Source of the DNA: Euryarchaeota archaeon UBA602
GTDB taxonomy: Archaea; Thermoplasmatota; Poseidoniia; Poseidoniales; Thalassarchaeaceae
Direction of reading: 5' to 3'
DNA: 13,808 nt
Assembly (NCBI GenBank): GCA_002498455.1
Contig: DAHO01000062.1
Location: forward strand, 1-13,808
Position numbers and translations under genes: made by a program. Below the pieces are notes generated by a model. It was not told the DNA's origin and searched no databases. It worked only from the letters and a program-made list of their open reading frames with translations. This document shows positions 1-7,259 of this stretch, in pieces; positions within the stretch are counted from its first letter, which is position 1, and each line of letters starts with the position of its first letter.

Positions 1-105
1 CCCTCGTACCGGGTCGTGGATGAATAATTCATGGGCATCAGCAAACCAATGTTCGATGGCGCCGCCAACGATTCCAGCCCCAATAATCCCAACCTTCATG
101 GCCAT
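1..105 (-). CDS. Partial NAD-binding protein, probable nucleotide-sugar dehydrogenase (N-terminus only)
   Basis: The 35 codons from the ATG at 105 to the left edge are open. They encode a Rossmann start with strand MKVGIIGAG, loop GxGxVGGA, then HDPVRG at the end of the second strand, where an acidic residue normally binds the NAD ribose. The GxxGGAI pattern followed by a (V/I)HDP-like strand end is common at the N-terminus of the UDP-glucose/GDP-mannose dehydrogenase family. The catalytic Cys and Lys lie outside the window, so the substrate cannot be named and another NAD-dependent dehydrogenase is possible. Two in-frame ATGs exist, at 105 and 99. GGAG at 117-120 is 11 nt from the first and 17 nt from the second, which favours 105. 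The gene is divergent from the TPR-GT2 gene. If the family call is right, the locus has a dehydrogenase at each end. Confidence 0.65.
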   Translation of the reverse strand, partial: MAMKVGIIGAGIVGGAIEHWFADAHELFIHDPVRG

Positions 106-247
106 GCGACTAACATCTCCTCAAAAACACCTATCATATTTACACATCTTTTTTCGCTATTGGAGAAAATAGATTCATTCTACATTAGTCAGATATTGCT
201 TATACTGACACCATAATTCATAGGTCAAATGACATTCGCGTAAGTCG
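106..247. promoter_or_regulatory. Divergent promoter spacer
   Basis: This 142-bp AT-rich stretch separates two divergently transcribed genes, so it should carry both promoters. On the minus strand, TAAATAT (136-142) has its centre about 34 nt upstream of the ATG at 105. As an archaeal TATA box it would give a very short leader. On the plus strand, TTATAC at 200-205 is about 45 nt upstream of the ATG at 248, allowing a leader of roughly 20 nt. No Shine-Dalgarno motif precedes 248. The element calls are by eye only and depend on the host being an archaeon. A short plus-strand ORF through here (31-216) was not accepted as a gene. Confidence 0.4.
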
Positions 248-3178
248 ATGGTAAGATGGAGGTTTTGGCAAAGCCAAAAGTCGCTTCCAAAAGCCAATGC
301 AGTACAGCGTGAAAATCTTAGAGAAGCACGCAAATATTACAATGCAAAGCAATACGATTTGGCAGAACCATTCTTGCAAAAAATGCTACAATCAGAACCG
401 GATAATGAGTGGGCATTAGACGTATATTCTAGATTATTGATGAACACGCATCGTCATATTGAGGCGATTCCCCTGCTTGACGATTTGTGTATTCCTGGGC
501 CCGACCTTCCAGATTACCAGATCAGATTATCGCGCTGTTTATTTAACGTAAATAGAATCAACAGATGCATTGAAACTCTAAGACAAATGATTTACAATCA
601 AACAATTTCTGAGGTGGGTTGGGAGCTTCTACAACGAGCCATCGCTAAAGAACTTGACAAGCAGGAAGCCGATAAATTCTGGATCGAACTATCTGAATCA
701 GGTATTGATTCTCCTCAGGTTGATTTAGAGATTATACGAATACAATTACAACTATCTCAATTAGAAGCAGCAGCAGGTAGAATCCAGAAAGTCACATCTT
801 CACTAGACGACTTGCAATTAACTGACGCATGGAAGATGAAATTAGTGAATATTCTTCTAGACCAAGACTCACCAGAAATAGCTGACAAGATATTATCAAC
901 GCTTCCTCAAAACGTTCCTGAATATACCAAAACTCTAATCAAAACTAAGAGGGCATTAGGCGATAATGATGGCGCAATTCAGATCGCTCGCGAAGCCCTC
1001 GATGGCAATTCCAACCATGGTGTAATGTTCGCTGCGATGCGTTTAGCGTGGGATATAGGCTCTATGGAAGAAGTTGTAATATTTTCACAAAATATCATAG
1101 ATGATAAACCGGCACAGAAGGTAGCCAATCGCTTCCGTCTTCGCGCGTTAGTCAAGATTGGAGACGTTGAACGAATCCAACTCGCAATAGGTGATACTTT
1201 GAATTCATTACCTGACTTCATCGAAGCACACAGGGTAATGATTGACATTGCATTTCATGAATTTGAAGATTGGGCACTTGTCAACCACCATTGTAGAGCA
1301 ATCCTTACATTCCAACCATATGATCGGAGGGCACTATGTCATTTGATACATGCAGAACTTCGGTTGGGTAACTTTAGCCAAGTTGGAGAACTTATTGCAC
1401 GTGCGACCGAATTACATCCAGATGATGATGAGGTTGACCTGACTGCGGCACAAGCACTTTGGAAAATGGATACTGGCAAACACATAGATAGAATCAATCG
1501 GATGCTGAATCGTCATGACCTCGCACCAATATACAGTGTGGCTCCCGATCAAAATATTTCAGTGGAGAATATACGATGCGACGCCCCCAAATCCTCTCAA
1601 GAACCACAGCCACTAGTCACCGTAATTATGACGGTTTATGGGAGAGACGAATATCTCGACGTCGCGATTGATTCAATATTAGCACAAACTCATCAAAATA
1701 TCGAGTTGATTGCAGTAGACGATTGCTCTCAGGACGATTCATTTGAATACCTCTTGAAAAGAGCGTCCGAGGAACCCAGACTGAAGGCGATACAGGTTGA
1801 CAAAAATGGTGGTACCTACTGTGCGAAGAACGCTGCAATAGCTATCGCTAGTGGCAAGTATATTGCATTCATGGACAGTGATGATTGGACACACCCACAG
1901 AGAATAGAACGCCAATTACAATCAATACATGGAGAAGATTACCGAGCATCATGTCATTCTTATTTCAGGATCAATGAGTTTGGTGATATTTTCTACAAAG
2001 GTGTAGGTGCTATTCGTTTAGCATGCATCTCGCTACTGGCTAAACGCAGTGTCTTTGAAAAAGTAGGATTTTTTGACTCAATGCGCGTCGGGGCGGATAC
2101 AGAATTCATAGAGCGAATAAAGGCGACATTTGGCGATGATTCTGTATTACATGAAAAAATACCTTCAATGTTCATGCTGAATCACAGTTCCTCTCTGACA
2201 GGAGGAGGCCGTTTTCAGATTTCATGGCGTTCAATTACGGGTCCTAGGCTTGAACATCACTCATCATTCAAATCATGGCATAAAAAAATTCGATTCGGCG
2301 GTGAACCTCCCTTCGTTGAACATCCACTAAGGGTTCGCCCATATATCATACCCGAGGAGATGACTGCTGGAGAAACCCACTGGCACCCAGCCATGCAATT
2401 GTTTTCGCAACAAATCATGGCGCGCTCTGAGAGGTGGACCTCAGGCAGAACAACAGCTCCTTGGCAAGGTCAGCTCGCAGAACACTCAGCAGGATTGCTC
2501 TGGGCTAAACAGCAAGGTTTGAAGACACAGAAAGTTGTATGGGGGGGTGGAGATGTTTCCACGATTCCTGAACTAGATCAATTACCAAGAAGATTGTTAA
2601 TTCGAGACATCAATAGTAGCGACAGTTCCCAAATTTTTGTAGAAAATGGCATTGATATTTTTGATGATAGCGAATGGACCAAGTCTAGGATTGAGAAATT
2701 TGTAAAGCGCAGTAATTCATCAAATTCGTATCCTGAGAAATGGGTCATTGAGGAATTACCACGACCCGACCCGTTTGATGAAAATGAGAAAATCCCAGTT
2801 GAATGGAGATTCTATTGCTTCGGTGATGAAATAGCCCTTATTCATAGCATATCTTATCGTACAGATGAGGCGAAATCTGGAGAAATACACCATTACTTCT
2901 CATCGGATTTGAGGCAATTTCAAAGGAAAATCTCGAAATCTAATCCCGTGCCCAGCGACCCGTTGTTCTTCCCCAATTGCTTCGTCGAGATGGTAAATAA
3001 AGTTCAACAGATCGGAAAAAAGCTGAATTCATTTATGCGAATTGATATGAGGGCCGGTGAGAAGGGCCCTGTATTTTCAAAGTTCACTCCATTACCGGAG
3101 GATGTGTCAGATTTGTCCATTTGGGCTGACCAATATTTGGCAACATTTTGGAGAGGCATGGAAGGTGTGGAAGATTGA
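248..3178 (+). CDS. TPR / family 2 glycosyltransferase / TupA-like ATP-grasp fusion protein
   Basis: This 976-residue protein has three parts. Residues about 20-430 are helical TPR-like repeats (for example 'ARKYYNAKQYDLAEPFL'). Residues about 455-700 are a GT2, GT-A-fold glycosyltransferase: the strand VTVIMTVYGR starts at 457, VDD is at 490-492, and DSDD at 543-546 serves as the metal/nucleotide-sugar DXD motif. The C-terminal part, about 745-970, resembles TupA-type ATP-grasp domains: LPRRLLIR, then WVIEELP (832-838), EWRFYCFGD (852-860) and MRIDM (930-934) occur in the family's usual order. The usual ATP-binding Lys appears as Arg, and the late metal-binding Glu (GELT in the family) reads SKFT, so ATP-grasp activity is uncertain. 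There are no membrane segments, so it probably works in the cytoplasm: the GT2 adds a sugar and the ATP-grasp part may form an amide. It is the first gene of a two-gene unit. The start lacks an SD site. Confidence 0.85.
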   Translation: MVRWRFWQSQKSLPKANAVQRENLREARKYYNAKQYDLAEPFLQKMLQSEPDNEWALDVYSRLLMNTHRHIEAIPLLDDLCIPGPDLPDYQIRLSRCLFNVNRINRCIETLRQMIYNQTISEVGWELLQRAIAKELDKQEADKFWIELSESGIDSPQVDLEIIRIQLQLSQLEAAAGRIQKVTSSLDDLQLTDAWKMKLVNILLDQDSPEIADKILSTLPQNVPEYTKTLIKTKRALGDNDGAIQIAREALDGNSNHGVMFAAMRLAWDIGSMEEVVIFSQNIIDDKPAQKVANRFRLRALVKIGDVERIQLAIGDTLNSLPDFIEAHRVMIDIAFHEFEDWALVNHHCRAILTFQPYDRRALCHLIHAELRLGNFSQVGELIARATELHPDDDEVDLTAAQALWKMDTGKHIDRINRMLNRHDLAPIYSVAPDQNISVENIRCDAPKSSQEPQPLVTVIMTVYGRDEYLDVAIDSILAQTHQNIELIAVDDCSQDDSFEYLLKRASEEPRLKAIQVDKNGGTYCAKNAAIAIASGKYIAFMDSDDWTHPQRIERQLQSIHGEDYRASCHSYFRINEFGDIFYKGVGAIRLACISLLAKRSVFEKVGFFDSMRVGADTEFIERIKATFGDDSVLHEKIPSMFMLNHSSSLTGGGRFQISWRSITGPRLEHHSSFKSWHKKIRFGGEPPFVEHPLRVRPYIIPEEMTAGETHWHPAMQLFSQQIMARSERWTSGRTTAPWQGQLAEHSAGLLWAKQQGLKTQKVVWGGGDVSTIPELDQLPRRLLIRDINSSDSSQIFVENGIDIFDDSEWTKSRIEKFVKRSNSSNSYPEKWVIEELPRPDPFDENEKIPVEWRFYCFGDEIALIHSISYRTDEAKSGEIHHYFSSDLRQFQRKISKSNPVPSDPLFFPNCFVEMVNKVQQIGKKLNSFMRIDMRAGEKGPVFSKFTPLPEDVSDLSIWADQYLATFWRGMEGVED

Positions 3179-3216
3179 ATACTACATTACATTACGGAAT
3201 ACTGGGTGATGTTTAG

Positions 3217-4509
3217 ATGGTTAGTCGTGAGGCGAAGATACAACGACTAGAGCGTGAACTTCACCGAATTCGCACATCACCATCATTGCGCTTGGGTTCA
3301 CTAATTACAGATGCAATGAGGAGACCTTGGATGGCACCGCTACTCTTGGTAACATTGCCATGGAATATGGTCATGGTCGGTCTTGAAATGTTGGGTAAGA
3401 AGCCACCATCCCCAGCAGCACTAGAACGGGTCACTCAAGATCCGACCTTATCAGAAAGAAATTGTGTGGTAGTCTTCCCGACAAATGGTGTAGGCTTTGG
3501 CCATTTTACCAGAATGCTAGCACTTTCCAAGTACATGAAAAAAGAAGACCCTACTCTTGAAATTATATTTTTCACGACAATGCCCACACTTCATTTACTC
3601 AAGCCATATGGTATTGCGGCGCACCATATCTCGGGATCTCCATATTTTGATGAAATGTCTACACTCGAATGGAATGGCCTGCTTGAAGAAGAACTTTCGA
3701 TTTGCTTTGAAGCACACCGGCCCAAGCAATTCATCTTCGATGGAGCATTTCCTTACAGGGGTATGCTACGTGCAATCAAAGCTAGACCTGAACTAGATAA
3801 GGTTTGGATGAGGAGGGGTACTTTTCGAAGAGGCAAGTCAATTCCTGTAGATAGTATATCGCACTTTGATTTGATTATTCATCCTGAAGACAGTGTTCCG
3901 TTGAAGGAAAATGAAGTTGAGCATGAAGTTATGAGTATCACGTGTAAACCAATAACCTTGATTGAACCAAGTGAACAAATGTCTCGTAGCCAGGCTCGAA
4001 GGAGGCTTGAACTTCCACAGAATGCTATCGTTGTCTATGTTCAAATTGGGGCAGGGGAAATCAACGATATCAATAGTGAGGTAAGGATAACAGTCGACGC
4101 GCTGACCAAGAGAGACGAAGTCCATGTGGTTCTAGGCGAATCTATGCTCGGCGAAAGATTTGATTTCGATTTACCCAGAGTCCACATTCTCAGAGACTTC
4201 CCCAACTCATTGTATTACAATGCGTTTGACTATTCAATACAGGCAGGTGGTTACAATTCATTCCATGAAGTTCGGCGATATGGTTTACCGACATTATTTT
4301 ACCCAAATTTGTTTACAGGGATGGATGATCAATTAGCGCGTTGCAAAGTCGCAGTTGACGAAGGTTGGGGCATAGTTTTGGAGACTAGAGACGAACATAC
4401 GATTCCTCCAGCAATAGATGAACTATTTGCGTATTCAAAAAGGACAATTACCAGCGACATTGAAAGTGGTGCCGTAACCCTCGCAAAAGAAATGGTTAAT
4501 CGTAAGTAA
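3217..4509 (+). CDS. GT-B fold glycosyltransferase, MurG/GT28-like
   Basis: This 430-residue protein begins with a short charged helix (about 5-20) and a hydrophobic patch around 37-58 that could sit on the membrane surface. A GT-B enzyme follows. The N-terminal domain opens with the strand VVVFPTNG and a glycine-rich acceptor loop, GVGFGHFTR (91-99). The C-terminal domain opens at IVVYVQIGAG (271-280) and holds the nucleotide-sugar site QAGGYNSFHEVRRYGLP (342-358), then FYPNLFTGMDDQ (361-372). The GGxxSxxE core is the MurG/UDP-glycosyltransferase donor signature, so a UDP-sugar donor is likely; the acceptor is unknown. GGTGAT at 3205-3210, 6 nt before the ATG, supports the start. The gene lies 38 bp after the TPR-GT2-ATP-grasp gene and is probably co-transcribed with it. 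Its stop is 3 bp from the convergent ABC ATPase stop. Confidence 0.88.
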   Translation: MVSREAKIQRLERELHRIRTSPSLRLGSLITDAMRRPWMAPLLLVTLPWNMVMVGLEMLGKKPPSPAALERVTQDPTLSERNCVVVFPTNGVGFGHFTRMLALSKYMKKEDPTLEIIFFTTMPTLHLLKPYGIAAHHISGSPYFDEMSTLEWNGLLEEELSICFEAHRPKQFIFDGAFPYRGMLRAIKARPELDKVWMRRGTFRRGKSIPVDSISHFDLIIHPEDSVPLKENEVEHEVMSITCKPITLIEPSEQMSRSQARRRLELPQNAIVVYVQIGAGEINDINSEVRITVDALTKRDEVHVVLGESMLGERFDFDLPRVHILRDFPNSLYYNAFDYSIQAGGYNSFHEVRRYGLPTLFYPNLFTGMDDQLARCKVAVDEGWGIVLETRDEHTIPPAIDELFAYSKRTITSDIESGAVTLAKEMVNRK

Positions 4510-4512
4510 AAA

Positions 4513-5247
4513 TCATTCCTTACCCGTTAACTCGTAGTATGTACGGATACTTTCGGTCGGGTCACCTACGCAGTGTACTTTACCCTCATGGATGAAAGCT
4601 ACTCGGTCACAAATCTCACGCATTAATCCAAATGAATGGCTTACTAGGACCACAGTACTGGTCGATTTTACCAGAGACAGAATACGTTGTTTACTCTTTT
4701 CTCTGAATTGTGGATCTCCAACACCCAATACTTCGTCAATGAGTAAAATTTCCGGCTCTACCGCACTTGCGATTGCAATCCCTAAGCGTGCCCTCATTCC
4801 ACTTGAGTATGTACGTAGTGGCTGATCAAAGAACTCCCCAATTTCGCTAAAATCGATGATATCTCCCATCATCGAATCCATTGTTTCTTGTGTATGCCCG
4901 AGTATACTACCATACAGATGTACATTCTCTCGCCCAGTCAAGTGTTCATTCAGACCGACACGAACACCAGCCAATAGAGATGTTCTCCCCCGCACTCTAA
5001 CTCTGCCTTCATCGGGCTGATAGATTCCGGCAATGACACGCAAGAGGGTACTTTTCCCTGAGCCATTTCGCCCGATTATTCCCAGAACCTCCCCTTGCTG
5101 GACATCTAATGATAGGCCATCCAATGCAGTGTATCGCTTACTGGTGGAGTCCCTTCCTATTCCCCCCAACGACAGAATACCAGATAGTAGCCCCCGTTCT
5201 TTCGGGAAGTGTAACACAACATCATTGACTTCAATTGCATTACTCAT
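4513..5247 (-). CDS. wzt: Polysaccharide ABC exporter, ATP-binding subunit (Wzt/KpsT/TagH type)
   Basis: This 244-residue ATPase carries every expected motif: Walker A GRNGSGKST (59-67), the polysaccharide-exporter segment ending EHLTGREN (101-108), signature YSSGMRARLG (147-156), Walker B ILLIDE (167-172), D-loop GVGD, and the switch His in SHS (204). It energises transport of a lipid-linked glycan by the permease encoded just upstream. The start overlaps the permease stop as ATGA, with an AGGTGGTGA-like SD site inside the permease gene, so translation is probably coupled. At 244 residues it ends right after the nucleotide-binding domain. It lacks the C-terminal carbohydrate-recognition domain that some Wzt proteins use to read a chain-end modification, so it resembles the short KpsT/TagH form. 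Confidence 0.95.
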   Translation of the reverse strand: MSNAIEVNDVVLHFPKERGLLSGILSLGGIGRDSTSKRYTALDGLSLDVQQGEVLGIIGRNGSGKSTLLRVIAGIYQPDEGRVRVRGRTSLLAGVRVGLNEHLTGRENVHLYGSILGHTQETMDSMMGDIIDFSEIGEFFDQPLRTYSSGMRARLGIAIASAVEPEILLIDEVLGVGDPQFREKSKQRILSLVKSTSTVVLVSHSFGLMREICDRVAFIHEGKVHCVGDPTESIRTYYELTGKE

Positions 5248-6146
5248 AGGTATTTCACCACCTTTGCTTCAAAATACTTGAAAATCGATACGCCAACAAA
5301 GAGAGTCACAAAGGCAAACCCGAACGAATAACCAATTTGATTGGTTGCGATAATTAGTTCTGAACCATCCAAACCCTTCCGCACCAAAGTGATTGGAACA
5401 ACCATAGGATTGAGCATTATCAAATCTAGCCAAGGACCACTCGCTCTTTCTGCGGCCATTTCATAGGTCCACATTACAGGTGATACGAAGAATCCTGCTC
5501 GGACTATAAATCTGAAAAGATGTTGAACATCCTGAGAAATTGCATTTAGTGGAGCAACCAACATTCCTACGCCTATTGCCAAAATTGTTGACAATAGCAT
5601 GCCCAAAGGAACCATCCACAATAACTGAACCGTGGGTTTGACATTAAGATAAATCATAATCGGAATAACTGCCAACAAAGAGGTACATGAAATCCAAAAT
5701 TGAGCAATAACTGGCGATATTGCCAATATTTCTCGAGGAAAATATACCTGTTTGATGAGGTTTTTTCCTTTGGTCAAACTTGCGACACTGGCTTGCAGAC
5801 TTTTTCCAAAGTGCCCCCAAATAATCACACCGGTAATGACATGTAATGCATACAGTGGTTCAGGCCTACCAGCAATAATCGTAAACAGAGCGTAGTAAAC
5901 GATTGATAGTAACAAAGGTTCAAGGAAAGTCCATCCGAATCCGATTAATGCCCGGCTATACCTACTTTTGATATCTCGATTCGCGAGGTTTCGGATAAGA
6001 TATGCATCGTTGTACATCGTTGAAAAAAATCGGTTTGGGCCACTGAAAATTGAAGCCGAGGGATTCGGTTCAATTAGTGGATTATCTTCATTCACGCATA
6101 TCGCAACAATCCTCCATTCTTGACTCCATCGGCCAATCTTCGGCAT
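5244..6146 (-). CDS. wzm: Polysaccharide ABC exporter, permease subunit (Wzm/KpsM/TagG type)
   Basis: This is an ABC-2 permease of up to 300 residues. The family motif RDIKSRYSRALIGFGW is at 57-72. Hydrophobic spans lie near 73-92, 98-113, 140-167, 173-199, 212-226 and 271-290, and the late loop LNPM (245-248) is typical. It forms the membrane channel for the exported glycan with the ATPase in the next gene. The start is uncertain. The ATG at 6146 gives a long N-terminus, but 'LIEPNPS' (24-30) resembles the 'VIEPs' stretch that precedes the first helix in many Wzm/TagG proteins, so a start before residue 24 is likely. GTG at 6095 (residue 18), with GGAGG 15 nt upstream, is an alternative. ATG at 6017 (residue 44) would lose that segment. 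The 6146 start leaves only 33 bp to the divergent GT4 gene. Confidence 0.94.
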   Translation of the reverse strand: MPKIGRWSQEWRIVAICVNEDNPLIEPNPSASIFSGPNRFFSTMYNDAYLIRNLANRDIKSRYSRALIGFGWTFLEPLLLSIVYYALFTIIAGRPEPLYALHVITGVIIWGHFGKSLQASVASLTKGKNLIKQVYFPREILAISPVIAQFWISCTSLLAVIPIMIYLNVKPTVQLLWMVPLGMLLSTILAIGVGMLVAPLNAISQDVQHLFRFIVRAGFFVSPVMWTYEMAAERASGPWLDLIMLNPMVVPITLVRKGLDGSELIIATNQIGYSFGFAFVTLFVGVSIFKYFEAKVVKYL

Positions 6147-6179
6147 TGGGCTTGATACAGATGACCACTTCGCGGATTC

Positions 6180-7259
6180 GTGGCTCGCATAGTATCAGTC
6201 GTAACAAACGGCTGTAACCCAGACCCGAGAGTTATCCGAGAAGCACAATGGCTCTCTGATTATGGTCATGATGTCGAGATTCATGCATTTGATCGACTTG
6301 AAAACTTGCCGTCTTCGTCTGAAATTGGTGGAATTGAAATCATTCGTCACCGAGTGGGTTTGACTCCATACGGAGGCACCTGGTCGACTTGGAGGGGCAT
6401 CCAGCATTTCCTCGATTCAGTCAAAAAATCAGTCACAAAAGTAGACTTATTGCACTGCCACGATGCAGATACTCTACCCTTATTGACAACCATCGATGCA
6501 AAAAGAACACTTTTCGATATGCACGACTTACACCACACTTGGGTGCTTAGAGATCGACCTAATTCCTTCATACGTAAAATCATTTCAGGACGGATGAAGA
6601 AATCAATGTTGAAGCGAGCAAAATATGCCGATTCTGTAATCACCTCATCACCATTTTTTTCTGAATGGCTTCTCAGCAATGGAATCCAATCATCACCTAT
6701 AGAAAATCGAATTGCGAAACAAGAAATTTTACCTATGCCCTCGAAATTAACGATTGGATATTTTGGAAAGATTCGAGATGTGAATTCATTTGAAATGCTG
6801 TTTGAAGCAATGCAGTCAATCAAAGAGAATGAGCGACCCAAGTTCATACTACGAGGAGACGGTGTATCTCAGAGCAGAGTGCAAAATTTGGTTTCAAAAT
6901 ACCCGGATCTTGATATTGAAATCAGCGGCCAATTCACTCATGAAGATTTACCAAGATTGATGAGTGAAATTTCAATCATGTTTGCAATGTACCCCCTTAG
7001 AGAAAATATTCTAGCTGGGGCAATTCCTAGTAAGATGTTTGAAGCCGCAGCTTTTGGTCGCCCTAGCATCGTAAATCAAGACGCTCCAGTTGCGAAGATT
7101 TGTGAACAAGAATCTCTGGGTAAATCAGTAAAGTGGGGTGACATCAAAAATCTCGTCGATACAATCTCAATACTCGGTGGTAAAACCGTTGAATTATCAT
7201 GTGACATGAGCCATCAAAAAGAGCGCTTTCTGACCGTAGTTGAAGACCTCAGAATCTGA
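6180..7259 (+). CDS. Family 4 glycosyltransferase (GT-B fold)
   Basis: This 359-residue retaining-type GT4 enzyme starts at GTG. The protein opens with the canonical strand and loop IVSVVTNGCNPDPRVIREA (4-22), so the GTG at 6180 is very likely right; no upstream ATG is in frame. LHCHDAD (91-97) and LFDMHD (111-116) are N-terminal-domain strand ends. The C-terminal domain opens with TIGYFGKIRD (191-200), and the donor-site E-x7-E-like region is PSKMFEAAAFGRP (283-295). Donor and acceptor cannot be deduced. There are no membrane helices, so it acts in the cytoplasm, presumably on the same lipid-linked glycan. It is a single-gene unit in opposite orientation to both flanking units, and its last 11 bp overlap the 3' end of the MBOAT gene. 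Its GC content is low (about 38% in one sampled line). Confidence 0.92.
   Translation: MARIVSVVTNGCNPDPRVIREAQWLSDYGHDVEIHAFDRLENLPSSSEIGGIEIIRHRVGLTPYGGTWSTWRGIQHFLDSVKKSVTKVDLLHCHDADTLPLLTTIDAKRTLFDMHDLHHTWVLRDRPNSFIRKIISGRMKKSMLKRAKYADSVITSSPFFSEWLLSNGIQSSPIENRIAKQEILPMPSKLTIGYFGKIRDVNSFEMLFEAMQSIKENERPKFILRGDGVSQSRVQNLVSKYPDLDIEISGQFTHEDLPRLMSEISIMFAMYPLRENILAGAIPSKMFEAAAFGRPSIVNQDAPVAKICEQESLGKSVKWGDIKNLVDTISILGGKTVELSCDMSHQKERFLTVVEDLRI

Noticed and set aside
31..216. Plus-strand ORF of 61 codons
   Set aside because: It runs antisense through the start of the left dehydrogenase and into the AT-rich spacer, shows no domain, and has no clear ribosome site.
2531..2537. G7 tract as a possible phase-variation slippage site
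   Set aside because: It encodes W-G-G-G in the intact fusion protein. A single short tract with no promoter or early position gives no support for switching.
6653..6659. T7 tract in the GT4 gene as a terminator or slippage site
   Set aside because: It lies in the middle of an intact reading frame and encodes Phe residues of the conserved TSSPFFSEW region.
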